Positions 51,156 through 60,374 of a DNA stretch of 64,000 nucleotides are shown here, in pieces. Positions within the stretch are counted from its first letter, which is position 1. Each line of letters starts with the position of its first letter. The notes beneath the pieces were generated by a model. It saw only the letters and a program-made list of their open reading frames with translations. It was not told where the DNA came from and did no database searches. The translations under genes and the position numbers were made by a program. Where the stretch lies: positions 1 to 64,000 of the forward strand of contig JADLCM010000007.1 of assembly GCA_020847175.1 (NCBI GenBank). Reading direction: 5' to 3'. This DNA comes from Phycisphaerales bacterium (GTDB lineage Bacteria > Planctomycetota > Phycisphaerae > Phycisphaerales > UBA1924).

Positions 51156-52622
51156 TCACGGCGCTTCGAGTCCCCGAATCAGGGGGTCGAGATAAGCCCT
51201 GTAGCGTTGGTGCCGCGCCACGGATGACTTGTACAAGGGTTGGCGCACCTGGTCGTTGCTGGAGGTCGTCGCGACCCGACCCGTCTCCCAGAAGCGCAGG
51301 CATCGCGGGTCGAACTCCAGCCCGATGAACTCGAGGATGCGTCGGGTCTGGCCTTCCAGGTCATCGACCACGTCCTCGTACAGGACATCCAGCACGCGCC
51401 CGGGGAAGACTCGCTTCCAATGGTCCATGAGGCGCTCGTGGTCGGTATGGAAGCGTCCCAGGTGTTCCAGGTCGTGCCCCTGTGGAAAGTACCCGGCGAG
51501 CCATTGGAAGAAGCACGAGAGGCAGGTGTCGCGCGGATCGCGCCGGGCATGGATGATCCTGGCGCCGGGGAACATCAGGGCGATGAGCCCGACGTTGCGG
51601 AAGTTCAAGGGGGCTTTGTCGGTCACCCGCTCGACATCACGCGGGGCGAGTTCGGCGACGGCACCGAGGTACCGCGAACCCAGGCGCTCCAGCACCGGGC
51701 GCTTGAGCGCGGCGGGATCGAGGAGGTAGGGGGTACGGGTCATCTCGAAGACCATGCCGTGGAGGAACTGCAACTCGCCCGCCCCGAACGCCTTGGGGTG
51801 GGCGTCGATGATCTGCTCAATGAGCGTGGTTCCCGATCGGGGCATGCCCACGATGAAGACCGGACGGGGCGTCTGCTGCCGCGCCGGCTGAATCGCCCCG
51901 ATGACGTTGGGCGACCACTTGGCGATGACCTCGGCGACCAGCGCCCGGTGGGCGGCTGGGTCCCACGCTTCGCGCACGATCGCGTGCCCCTTGCGGAAGC
52001 TCTCGAACGCCTCGTCATATCGCTTCAGCTTGTCGAGATGCGGCCCGGTGCGAAAGTGCAGCAGAGCGCGGCGCCGCGGGGGCAGGTCTGCGTCGGCCTC
52101 GACCGAGCGAGCCAACTCCACGGCACGCAGGCGCTGGGCCTCGGTCGTCGCGGCCCGGCAATAGGCCAGGATCAGGGCGTGATCGCGCGGATTCGCCTCG
52201 AGCCCGGGCTCCAGAACCCCGATCGCCCGCTCCGGCTGTCCGATGAAGTAATAGAGGTCGCTCTTGGCCGCGAGCGCCCCGGGATCACCCGGCTGGCGGG
52301 CCAGGAGCTCGTCGAGCATGCGCTCGGCTTCGTCGAAGCGACCCAGGTTTCGCAGGCTGACCGCGAACGTCGTGATGAGGTCGGGGGCCCGCACCCCCGC
52401 CGCGTACGCCCGCTGAAGCGGGACCAGCGCCGCCTTGTGGTTGGAGATGGCCGCCAGACACATGCCCAGCATCGTGTTGACCCCGGGATGGTCGGGGGCG
52501 AGGGTTTGCAGTTCGCGGTAGATGGCGAGGGCTTCGCGAGTACGACCCTCGGCGAAGAGGCGGTGCCCCTCCCGGGCACGCTGCTGCATGGCAAGCGGAT
52601 TGAGTCTTCCGGGTGGGGGCAT
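51156..52622 (-). CDS. TPR-sulfotransferase fusion
   Basis: A 488-residue protein. TPR repeats fill about residues 15-190 (REGHRLFAEGRTREALAIYREL, RFDEAERMLDELLARQPGDPGALAAKSDLYYFIGQPERAIGVLE). The C-terminal half is a PAPS-dependent sulfotransferase with the 5'-phosphosulfate loop FIVGMPRSGTTLIEQII (about 255-271), the ARRDPRDTCLSCFFQ 3'-phosphate segment, and LYEDVVDDLEGQTRRILEFIGLEFD. Such TPR-sulfotransferases are common in marine and planctomycete genomes. They modify polysaccharides or proteins. Substrate unknown. Start ATG 52622 (MPPPGRL) is the longest; ATG 52589 is possible. Confidence 0.93.
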   Translation of the reverse strand: MPPPGRLNPLAMQQRAREGHRLFAEGRTREALAIYRELQTLAPDHPGVNTMLGMCLAAISNHKAALVPLQRAYAAGVRAPDLITTFAVSLRNLGRFDEAERMLDELLARQPGDPGALAAKSDLYYFIGQPERAIGVLEPGLEANPRDHALILAYCRAATTEAQRLRAVELARSVEADADLPPRRRALLHFRTGPHLDKLKRYDEAFESFRKGHAIVREAWDPAAHRALVAEVIAKWSPNVIGAIQPARQQTPRPVFIVGMPRSGTTLIEQIIDAHPKAFGAGELQFLHGMVFEMTRTPYLLDPAALKRPVLERLGSRYLGAVAELAPRDVERVTDKAPLNFRNVGLIALMFPGARIIHARRDPRDTCLSCFFQWLAGYFPQGHDLEHLGRFHTDHERLMDHWKRVFPGRVLDVLYEDVVDDLEGQTRRILEFIGLEFDPRCLRFWETGRVATTSSNDQVRQPLYKSSVARHQRYRAYLDPLIRGLEAP

Positions 52623-52855
52623 GGCCGGATGCTACCCCGGCCCCAGATCGACCGCCGAACTCGCAGGTCTCGGATTGATCCTCCGCTGCCGGCAGACGGT
52701 GGAGCCTGGAATCGCTCGCTGGGCCGCGCGGAGCCCGCTCCCGGGGCGGCATCGCGCCGGCCGCCGGGCACAACCGACCAGAGGCTGTGCCGCGACGTTC
52801 CTAGGCAAACCCCTCGGTCGATCCGCGCCCGCGCGCTCGCCGCTACCATGCCCAT

Positions 52856-54430
52856 ATGAGACGACTCGCGGCTGTCATGTTGGGGGTGTGCGCCGCCGGA
52901 TTGCCCGGCGTGGCGCACGCCCAGGACTTTGTCGATCAGGCGAACGCGGCGTATCGCGACATCCGGCGCGGCGCGAACGGCGACCCGGGTCTGCGCTCCG
53001 ATCTCATGATTCTTCCGGTGCTCGCAAAGATGGCCCCCCCGCCGCGCGGCGTCGAGTCGATCGACAAAGCCATTCTGCGCACGCCGACTGGGCCGCTCTG
53101 GAAGCCCGCCTCGGACTGGGCCGCGGCCCCGGAGCAGCAGGCGGTGCTGGCCGAGGTCCGCCGGGCCGGCGTCGGGGGTGATTTCACCCGCGCTCCGGCG
53201 TTCGGGCAGCCGTACGGCGTCGAGGCGCTGGCTCAGCGTGACGAAGACCTGGAGTTCATCGCGGACGGCCTGTACACCGAGCTTGATGTCGGGGGCACGC
53301 CGATGCTGGTCGGCGCGCAGTTCAAATACCTGGAGCACATCCGGGCCCTGGAATGCCTGGTGCACGTCGAGGTTACGCGCCTGGAGGAGGCCGGCGAGCC
53401 CACCGCGGCGCTTGAGCTGCTGGTGGCGTGGGTCAACGTCTCGCGCCAGCTCGGCGACCGGGCCTTTGCCGAGGAGAAACTGTTCGGCTTCGCGTCGATG
53501 TCGCGCGGGGTCGAGCGGATGCGGGATGTGGCCTACACCGACTTCAAGGGGCAGCGCAAACTCCGGGGTTCGCCCGAGGTGCTCGCCTCGACCATCGCCG
53601 CCCTCGCCGAGGTGCAGGACGACGGCAAGGAGGGGTACCTGAACACCAAGCGGTTCACCCTGCCCCGCGCCAACCTGCTCGCGGCGCAGCAGGCCGCCGA
53701 GATGCTGCTCGGCCCCGACGGGCCGAGGGGCGGCGCGTTCTCGGGCACGATGGCGCGGCTTTCGGCCAAGGGCAACCCGCTTCGCATGTTCTCCGAAGTG
53801 GCGCGGTGGGAGACGCTCGCCGCTGACCACGCCGGACGCAGCGCGACCCTGGAGTCGATCAGCCGCGTGTGGGGCGACTTCGAGCGTCGCTGGAAGCTCG
53901 ACAACCTCTTCGACCCGATCATGAGCCAGCGCTTCGACCTGATGATGGTCCCCCTCCAGCAGCAGATGCTCGTCGCCCTGACGATGATCCCGGTTCTCCC
54001 GGTGTTCGACGCACGCACCACCCTGCGCGTTGAACTCGTCGGCACGCGGCACGCCCTCGCCCTGGTCGGCGTGTACTACCGCAACGGCGATTTTCCGAAC
54101 GACCTTTCCGGCGTCCGCCCCACGTGGCTCAAGGACACTGAGCACGACCCCTTCAACCCCAAGCCATCCGAGCCCATGCACTACTTCGTGCCCGGGCGCA
54201 ACACCCCGACCCCGGTCCACGACATCAACGTCATCAGCCCGCGCTTTCCGAACTTCCGCAAGGGCGTCAAGGACGGCGACTTTGTCCTGTGCTCCGTCGG
54301 CTTTGACGGCGAGCGCGATTACGCGCGGGAGGTGCAGAACACCGCTGAACGCACCTTCGATACCGACTATCTCATCTGGCCGCCGGTCGTCTCGCTCCAG
54401 CGGGAAGAAGTCGTTCGAACGCGCCAATAG
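52856..54430 (+). CDS. Exported protein of unknown function
   Basis: A 524-residue protein. A signal peptide (RRLAAVMLGVCAAGLPGVAHA, cut near residue 22) leads into a mature protein rich in helices, with segments such as LEHIRALECLVHVEVTRLEEAGEP and VLASTIAALAEVQDDGKEGYL, and a more beta-like C-terminus (HALALVGVYYRNGDFPNDLSGVRPTWLKDTEHDPFNP, FNPKPSEPMHYFVPGRN). I recognise no catalytic motif. The C-terminal DPFN...MHYF element resembles pseudopilin-like type II secretion tails seen in planctomycete proteins that end DPF-G-P-LxYR, but the match is partial. It stands alone, divergent from the sulfotransferase. Confidence 0.75.
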   Translation: MRRLAAVMLGVCAAGLPGVAHAQDFVDQANAAYRDIRRGANGDPGLRSDLMILPVLAKMAPPPRGVESIDKAILRTPTGPLWKPASDWAAAPEQQAVLAEVRRAGVGGDFTRAPAFGQPYGVEALAQRDEDLEFIADGLYTELDVGGTPMLVGAQFKYLEHIRALECLVHVEVTRLEEAGEPTAALELLVAWVNVSRQLGDRAFAEEKLFGFASMSRGVERMRDVAYTDFKGQRKLRGSPEVLASTIAALAEVQDDGKEGYLNTKRFTLPRANLLAAQQAAEMLLGPDGPRGGAFSGTMARLSAKGNPLRMFSEVARWETLAADHAGRSATLESISRVWGDFERRWKLDNLFDPIMSQRFDLMMVPLQQQMLVALTMIPVLPVFDARTTLRVELVGTRHALALVGVYYRNGDFPNDLSGVRPTWLKDTEHDPFNPKPSEPMHYFVPGRNTPTPVHDINVISPRFPNFRKGVKDGDFVLCSVGFDGERDYAREVQNTAERTFDTDYLIWPPVVSLQREEVVRTRQ

Positions 54431-54653
54431 CCGGTGTGCGGAGACCTTGCGGCGGGGTCTCGTTCCGCTGAGCGGCGCGCCGGAAGCACCCCGCTTCGGC
54501 GACGATGCACGGCACCGTGAGTAATGTGTCGCGCACGAGCCACCCGCCGCGGCCTGAGCGTCCGCAGGTTTCACTCCCGCGCCGCCGATCGCCGCGCTCC
54601 CGCCGCTCCATACTCTGCCGAGGTTCACGCCCCACCCCGATGAGGGAGTTCCA

Positions 54654-55640
54654 ATGTCCGACATTCACAAGCTTGCCATCATCGGGTCCGGCCCTGCGGG
54701 CTGGACCGCCGCGATCTATGCCGCCCGCGCGCAACTTGAGCCCGTGGTCTACTGCGGCGTTCCCAAGCAGGACCCGGGCCCGGTGCTCCCGGGCGGGCAA
54801 CTGATGCTCACGACCGAAGTGGAGAACTACCCCGGCTTTGAGCACGGCGTGGCCGGTCCCGAGATGATGGTCAAGTTCCAGGCGCAGGCCGAACGCTTCG
54901 GCACCCGGGTCATCGGCGAAGACGTGACGCGGTGCGCATTCTCGCCTGACCCCATCCGCACTCCCCACGAACTGCACCTCTCGGGGGGAGGCATCGCCCG
55001 GTGCCGCGCGGTCATCATCGCGACCGGCGCGACCGCGAACTGGATGGGCCTGGACAACGAGATGCGCCTGGCCCGCTCCGGCGGAGGGGTCTCGGCGTGC
55101 GCTGTGTGCGATGGCGCCTTGCCGGTCTTCCGCAATCAACCGCTCGCAGTGGTGGGCGGGGGCGACACGGCGATGGAAGAGGCCTCGTACCTCACCAAGT
55201 TCGGCTCGGTCGTCTACGTCATCCATCGCCGCGACACGCTGCGGGCGAGCCGCATCATGCAGCAGCGGTTCATGGCGAGCCCGAAGGCGAAAGTCCTGTG
55301 GAACAAGGTCGTCGCCGACGTGCTCGGGCAGGACCGCATCACCGGCGTGCTGCTGGAGGACACGGTCACAGGCGAACGCTCGACCCTGGAGGTCAAGGGC
55401 CTGTTCATCGCGATCGGGCACACGCCCTCGACGAAGTTCCTGCGCGGCACGGCGGTCGCCCTCGACGAGAAGGGATACGTTGACCTGAAGACCCGCACGA
55501 GCGCCACCAACCTGCCCGGCGTCTTCGCGGCGGGCGACGTGGCCGATGCACACTATCGACAGGCCGTGACCGCGGCGGGCATGGGTTGCCAGGCCGCTCT
55601 CGACGCCGAACGCTGGCTCGCAGCGAACGAGATGCATTAG
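54654..55640 (+). CDS. trxB: Thioredoxin reductase
   Basis: A 328-residue flavoenzyme reducing thioredoxin with NADPH. FAD motif IIGSGPAGWTAAIYAAR (about 9-25), redox pair Cys149-Ala-Val-Cys152 in SACAVCDG, NADPH motif VVGGGDTAMEEASYLTKF, HRRDTLRAS, and the C-terminal FAD segment GVFAAGDVADAHYRQAVTAAGMG are all intact. GAGGGAG six bases upstream of ATG 54654 supports the start. No thioredoxin gene is adjacent. The next gene is an Hsp70 on the same strand, 175 bases later. Confidence 0.96.
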   Translation: MSDIHKLAIIGSGPAGWTAAIYAARAQLEPVVYCGVPKQDPGPVLPGGQLMLTTEVENYPGFEHGVAGPEMMVKFQAQAERFGTRVIGEDVTRCAFSPDPIRTPHELHLSGGGIARCRAVIIATGATANWMGLDNEMRLARSGGGVSACAVCDGALPVFRNQPLAVVGGGDTAMEEASYLTKFGSVVYVIHRRDTLRASRIMQQRFMASPKAKVLWNKVVADVLGQDRITGVLLEDTVTGERSTLEVKGLFIAIGHTPSTKFLRGTAVALDEKGYVDLKTRTSATNLPGVFAAGDVADAHYRQAVTAAGMGCQAALDAERWLAANEMH

Positions 55641-55815
55641 GTGAGAGGAAGGGCGGGTGTGCAGAGAGGTTTGCGCCGGGCGGTCGCGGCCATCAGATTC
55701 TTCGCGGATCGTTCCACATTGCGGAAGTGCCGCACGTGCGCCCGCGCGGACCAGGGTGTGCCGGTCCGAAGCGAGATGACGCCGTGACGCCTTGCCGGGC
55801 ACGCTATCGTGTGGC

Positions 55816-57750
55816 GTGAGCCTTGCGGACCCCATCATCGGCATCGACCTCGGCACCACCAACAGCCTGGTCACGATCTGCGATTCCACCGGCCCGCGCG
55901 TGATCCCTGACCCCGCCGGGCGAGCGCTCCTTCCAAGTGTCGTGCGCTACGACCGGGCGCCGGACGGCTCGATCCGCGCGGTGGTCGGGCATGATGCGCT
56001 CGCACAGGCCCCCGCGTTTCCGCAGGGCACCATCGCGAGCATCAAGCGCCTGATGGGACGCTCCCGGCGCGATGCCGAGGCGGAACTCCCGCATCTTTCC
56101 TATGACGTGATCGAGGGCCCGCATTCCACGGCCCGCGCCCGCGTCCCTGTCTACGACCCCGGCGCGCGTGACGGGCCGCACGAGTGGATCGTCCGCTCGC
56201 CCCAGGAGGTGTCCGCGTCGATTCTCAGCGAACTCCGAAGCCGGGCGAGCGCTGCGCTGGGCGCCCCGGTGCAGCGGGCGGTCATCACCGTGCCCGCGTA
56301 CTTCGATGATGCCCAGCGCCAGGCAACCCGCGATGCGGGACGAATGGCCGGGCTCGACGTGGTCCGCATCATCGCCGAGCCCACCGCCGCGGCGCTGGCG
56401 TACGGGCTCGGCGCGGGGCTGAGCCGCGCCGATGGGCGCGAGCGCACCATCGCGGTGTACGACCTGGGAGGGGGCACGTTCGACGTCTCCATCCTGCGCA
56501 TCACGCCCGGAGAGGGCGCAGGCGAGCCGGCGTTCTTCCAGGTGCTCTCCACCAGCGGCGACACCCACCTCGGGGGGGACGACCTGGACCAGTCGATCGT
56601 GCTGCACCTGCTCTCCGAGGCCGGAGACCCCGCCGGCGCGGCGCTCGCGCGGCTCGCAGCGCTGCCGGGCGACGCACGGGCGCGCCTGGTCGAGGCGGCC
56701 CGCGAAGCGAAACACCGGCTGAGCAATGAACACGCGGCCCTCGTCCGGTGCGAACTCGGGCCGGGGCGGGCGCTCGAAGCGACCGTAACGCGCGAAGATC
56801 TCGATCGGCTTTCCTCGCCACTGATCGAGCGCACGCTGGCGGCGTGCGCCGGCGCGCTACGCGACGCGGCGCCGGCCCTGGAAGGCGAGCCGCTTGACGG
56901 CGTGGTGCTCGTGGGCGGCATGACGCGCATGCCGGCGGTGCGCGAACGGGTGAAGCGCTTTTTTGGGCTGGATCCGTACGCCGGCATTGACCCCGACCAG
57001 GTGGTCGCGCTGGGCGCTGCGGTGCAGGCATCGATCCTGCAGGGCGCACGCCGGGACGCCCTGCTGCTCGACGTTATCCCGCTCTCCCTCGGCATTGAGA
57101 CGGTCGGCGGCGCAGTGGCCAAGGTCATCATGCGCAACACGACCGTGCCCGCGCGGGCCCGCGAAATGTTCTCAACGAGCGTGGACAACCAGACGGCGAT
57201 CCGGCTGCACGTGCTGCAGGGCGAGCGCGAAATGGCCGGGGACTGCCGCAGCCTCGGCGTCTTCTCGCTGCGCGTGCCCCCGATGCCTGCGGGGATGCCG
57301 CAGGTCGAGGTTGACTTCGGCGTCGATGCCAACGGCGTGCTCACCGTCACTGCGACCGAGCGACGCAGCGGCCGGCGCGCCGATGTGCAGATCGTGCCCA
57401 ATCACGGGCTGTCGCGCGACGAAGTTGAGCGAATTGAACGAGACAGCCTGGCCCACGCCCGTGAAGACATGACCCGGCACCAGGTCGTGGACCTCGTGAC
57501 CAACAGCCGCCTTGATCTCAAGTGGATCGGCGACCGACTCGCACGCTACGGCTCGCTCCTTGACGATGCATCGCGAGCATCACTCGCGGCCACGGCGGAT
57601 GCGCTCCGAGCGCTCGTGGAGGCCGCCGATGCTGATTGGCGCAGCGCCGACGTGAAGGCCCTGCAGGCCGCCAAGGCCGCCCTCGACCGGGGCAGCGTGC
57701 GACTCCAGGAGATTGCCATCACCCAGTCCTTGCGGGAAGGGTCCGGATAA
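55816..57750 (+). CDS. HscA/DnaK-like Hsp70 chaperone
   Basis: A 644-residue Hsp70. ATPase motifs: [74 protein letters not shown] and [16 protein letters not shown]. The peptide-binding domain starts about 390 ([14 protein letters not shown], and [21 protein letters not shown]). The C-terminal lid region ([22 protein letters not shown]) resembles HscA, the iron-sulfur scaffold chaperone, more than DnaK, but no hscB, fdx or iscU gene is adjacent, and the tail lacks EEVD-like ends. GTG 55816 is the likely start. A hairpin follows the gene. Confidence 0.9.
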   Translation: MSLADPIIGIDLGTTNSLVTICDSTGPRVIPDPAGRALLPSVVRYDRAPDGSIRAVVGHDALAQAPAFPQGTIASIKRLMGRSRRDAEAELPHLSYDVIEGPHSTARARVPVYDPGARDGPHEWIVRSPQEVSASILSELRSRASAALGAPVQRAVITVPAYFDDAQRQATRDAGRMAGLDVVRIIAEPTAAALAYGLGAGLSRADGRERTIAVYDLGGGTFDVSILRITPGEGAGEPAFFQVLSTSGDTHLGGDDLDQSIVLHLLSEAGDPAGAALARLAALPGDARARLVEAAREAKHRLSNEHAALVRCELGPGRALEATVTREDLDRLSSPLIERTLAACAGALRDAAPALEGEPLDGVVLVGGMTRMPAVRERVKRFFGLDPYAGIDPDQVVALGAAVQASILQGARRDALLLDVIPLSLGIETVGGAVAKVIMRNTTVPARAREMFSTSVDNQTAIRLHVLQGEREMAGDCRSLGVFSLRVPPMPAGMPQVEVDFGVDANGVLTVTATERRSGRRADVQIVPNHGLSRDEVERIERDSLAHAREDMTRHQVVDLVTNSRLDLKWIGDRLARYGSLLDDASRASLAATADALRALVEAADADWRSADVKALQAAKAALDRGSVRLQEIAITQSLREGSG

Positions 57751-57756
57751 GGGGAT

Positions 57757-57773
57757 CGGCGAGCGACTCGCCG
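57757..57773. terminator. Hairpin between convergent Hsp70 and fabH genes
   Basis: CGGCGAG and CTCGCCG form a perfect 7-bp stem with a 3-base loop seven bases after the Hsp70 stop, in a 56-base convergent gap. No T-run. Confidence 0.4.
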
Positions 57774-57806
57774 GCGGCCTTCCATGACCCGCGCCCGCGT
57801 CGCCTT

Positions 57807-58832
57807 CTACAACTGCCAGAGGCTCGTGCCCCACGTCAGGCCCGCACCGAACGAGACGAACATCACGCGCTGGCCTTCGCGCACGCGCCCCGCTTCGCGG
57901 AGTTCATCGAGGCAGAGCGGCACCGACGCCGCGACGGTGTTGCCGTACTTGTCGATGTTCACGTAGAGCTTCTCCGCGGGCAGGCCGAATCGTTCGCGAG
58001 CCGCTTCGAGGATGCGCGCGTTGGACTGGTGGCAGATGTAGTGGTCAACCTCCTCGGCGCGCAGCCCGGCGCGACCGAGCGTCTGCTCGATCACCTCGGG
58101 AAACGTGCTGACCGCGAACTTGAAGACGCTCTTGCCGTTCATGTGCAGCCGCCCGATCATCGCCTGCTCGGGGGGGTCTTCCGCCGGGAAGTGCTTCATC
58201 GTGAGCGGAATGTAGAGGTCTGCCCAGCGGGCGCCGTTGGTGTGCATCGCCTGGGCGATGATCCCCTTGGACGTGTCGTCGGTCGCGCGGATGATCGTGG
58301 CCGCCGCCGCATCGCCGAAGAGAATCGCCGTGGCCCGCCCGTGGTCGTTGTACTCCATGTAGGAGCTCAGGGTGTCGGCCCCCACGACCGCCACCGTGCG
58401 GTGCAGCCCCGCGCGGACCATGCTCCACGCCGTGTTCAGCGAAAATACGAACCCCGAGCATGCGCCGGAGAGGTCGTATGCGCCGCAGGGCCCGGCCCCC
58501 ACCGCCGCCGCCAGCTGGCACGAGGTCGGCGGGCAGGGCATCTCCTCGGTGAGCGTCGCGAGAATGATCATGTCGAGCTCGCGGGCGTCCATGCGCGCAT
58601 CCGCGAGCGCCTTCGTGAGGGCCTCCTTCGCAAGCGGCAGGCAGCTCTCGCCCTTCGAGCGGTCGCAGACGCGCCGGGTGTGAATCCCCGTCCTCTGCAC
58701 GATCCACTCATCGCTGGTCTGCATGAGACGCGCGAGGTCGACGTTGGTCAGCTGCCCGCTGGGCACGGCCCGGCCGGTCCCCGCGATGCGGACCCCGATC
58801 CGGGGCGGATCCATCGGCGCGGCGCGGGTCAT
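57807..58832 (-). CDS. fabH: 3-oxoacyl-ACP synthase III (KAS III)
   Basis: A 341-residue condensing enzyme that starts fatty acid synthesis from acetyl-CoA and malonyl-ACP. The catalytic triad is seen: Cys125 (LSGACSGFVF), His in ICHQSNARI (about 265) and Asn in YGNTVAASVPL (about 295). DEWIVQRTGIHTRR and GDAAAATII are typical, and the end SFGAGLTWGTSLW matches. The ATG overlaps the plsX stop (ATGA). The order rpmF-plsX-fabH is a classical lipid operon that ties membrane synthesis to ribosome production. Confidence 0.96.
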   Translation of the reverse strand: MTRAAPMDPPRIGVRIAGTGRAVPSGQLTNVDLARLMQTSDEWIVQRTGIHTRRVCDRSKGESCLPLAKEALTKALADARMDARELDMIILATLTEEMPCPPTSCQLAAAVGAGPCGAYDLSGACSGFVFSLNTAWSMVRAGLHRTVAVVGADTLSSYMEYNDHGRATAILFGDAAAATIIRATDDTSKGIIAQAMHTNGARWADLYIPLTMKHFPAEDPPEQAMIGRLHMNGKSVFKFAVSTFPEVIEQTLGRAGLRAEEVDHYICHQSNARILEAARERFGLPAEKLYVNIDKYGNTVAASVPLCLDELREAGRVREGQRVMFVSFGAGLTWGTSLWQL

Positions 58833-59860
58833 GCGCGCTCCTCACCGGCGAGCGCCGAGGCTGACATGCGGGCGCGGATCGCCTCGTTCACCCCCGAGGC
58901 CACAAAATCGCGGCAGTTGCGGATGGCCGCGCGGATGGTCCGGGCCTCGCTCGACCCGTGGGCGATCATGCACGTGCCGTTGATCCCGAGCAGCGGCGCG
59001 CCGCCGTACTCGTGGTAGTCATTCTTCCTGTAGATGCTCTTGATCACCGGCTCGAGGCGGAGGATCAGTTCCGGATCCCGGCTCGCGACCTCCTGCGCGA
59101 TCACCTTCATCAGGCTGGTTGCCAGGCCCTCGGCCATCTTGAGCATCGTGTTGCCCACGAAGCCGTCCGTCAGCACGACATCGGCGACCCCGTGGAAGAG
59201 GTCTCGCCCCTCGATATACCCGATGTAGTTGAGCTCGCTCGACGACTTGAGCAGGTCGTGCGCTCCGCGAACCAGGTCCACGCCCTTGCCCTCTTCGGCC
59301 CCGATGTTGAGCACCGCGACCCTTGGCCGCCGGATGCCCAGCACGCCCTCGGCGTAGCACCCCGCCATGATGCCGTACTGAAACAGGTGCGCCGGCAGCG
59401 GTTCAGGGTTCGCCCCCGCATCGCAGAGCACGAGCGGGCCGGAAAAGGCGGGGATCGTTACCGCGATGCCGGGGCGCTGCACACCGGGCATCCGGCGCAT
59501 GTACATCACCGCCGCCGCGACACAGGCCCCGGTGTTGCCGGCGCTCAGCACGACGTCGCACCGGCGGGCCGCGCCGGGCGCGCCGATCTCAGCCATGCGC
59601 ACAATCGACGACTGGGGCTTCGCCCGCACCGCCTGCGCGGGCTTGTCCTTCATTTCGATCACGTCGGGCGCGTGCTCGATCACGATGCGCGGGTCTTTCA
59701 CGCGGCGCTCGCGGATCGCGTCTTCAACCAGTTCGCGCGGGCCGACAAGAACCAACTCGTCCGCCGCACCGAGATCGGCGAGGGCGTCAATCGCCCCCTT
59801 CAGGATCGCGTCCGGGGCGTGATCCCCTCCCATCACATCCACCGCGATCCGCATGTCCAC
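58829..59860 (-). CDS. plsX: Phosphate acyltransferase PlsX
   Basis: A 343-residue enzyme making acyl-phosphate from acyl-ACP for phospholipid synthesis with PlsY. N-terminal RIAVDVMGGDHAPDAILKGAIDAL, VVLSAGNTGACVAAAVM, RPGIAVTIPAF, LCDAGANPEPLPAHLFQYG, VAVLNIGAEEGKG, VVLTDGFVGNTMLKMAEGL and the C-terminal GAPLLGINGTCMIAHGSS all match. ATG 59860 (MDMRIAVD). It overlaps fabH by ATGA and follows rpmF by 39 bases. Confidence 0.96.
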   Translation of the reverse strand: MDMRIAVDVMGGDHAPDAILKGAIDALADLGAADELVLVGPRELVEDAIRERRVKDPRIVIEHAPDVIEMKDKPAQAVRAKPQSSIVRMAEIGAPGAARRCDVVLSAGNTGACVAAAVMYMRRMPGVQRPGIAVTIPAFSGPLVLCDAGANPEPLPAHLFQYGIMAGCYAEGVLGIRRPRVAVLNIGAEEGKGVDLVRGAHDLLKSSSELNYIGYIEGRDLFHGVADVVLTDGFVGNTMLKMAEGLATSLMKVIAQEVASRDPELILRLEPVIKSIYRKNDYHEYGGAPLLGINGTCMIAHGSSEARTIRAAIRNCRDFVASGVNEAIRARMSASALAGEERA

Positions 59861-59899
59861 GGCCCCCTGGAAAATCCGGGCCCGGCTCCCCGCCGCCGC

Positions 59900-60100
59900 T
59901 TAGTTCGACGTCGTCCCGATGTTCAGCTTGGGCACCTGAATCGTCAGCCCCGGGCGGACGTACCCCGACTCCTTGCACGCCTTGTGGTGCAGCTTGGGCG
60001 CGCCGGACATCGGGCACATTGTCGAAGTCACGGGCGTCAGAGCGTGATGTGCTCGCCGGCGACGGGTGCGACCGTGCGAAACTCTCTGTGGAGGAAGCAT
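59900..60100 (-). CDS. rpmF: Large ribosomal subunit protein L32 (bL32), zinc-motif variant
   Basis: A 66-residue ribosomal protein. The basic N-terminus LPPQRVSHGRTRRRRAHHAL matches planctomycete bL32, and the C-terminal segment MCPMSGAPKLHHKACKESGYVR aligns with the zinc ribbon. In the usual CxxC...CxxC, the second Cys of each pair is Ser here (CPMS, CKES), so the zinc site has lost two ligands. ATG 60100 follows GGAGAG seven bases upstream. First gene of the rpmF-plsX-fabH operon. The small size and position leave little doubt about identity. Confidence 0.88.
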   Translation of the reverse strand: MLPPQRVSHGRTRRRRAHHALTPVTSTMCPMSGAPKLHHKACKESGYVRPGLTIQVPKLNIGTTSN

Positions 60101-60268
60101 GCCGACTCTCCAATCAAACGGCGCTCCGCAGGGCGCCGGAGCTCGATCGAACTGGCCGCCGCGTCCGGGCGATCACCCGCCCGAACAGGCTGGAACCCTA
60201 GGGCCCGGTGCTGCAAAGGTCAACGAAGTCGGTTTCACCCGTCCACAGGCCGAATCGCGGCGCCGTGT

Positions 60269-60300
60269 ATTCTAGGTTCGGCCTCCGCGCGGCTTAGAAT
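60269..60300. promoter_or_regulatory. Inverted repeat between rpmF and HPPD genes
   Basis: ATTCTA (60269-60274) and TAGAAT (60295-60300) form a perfect 6-bp inverted repeat with a 20-base spacer, 75 bases before the HPPD start, in the divergent control region. It may be an operator or part of a promoter. Six matching bases is little evidence. Confidence 0.25.
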
Positions 60301-60374
60301 CACCATGTCCCGGCGATTTCTGCCGTGGTCCCGGCCCCGACCGTCCCATCCGCCTGCATACAAGGAGGTCCGCA

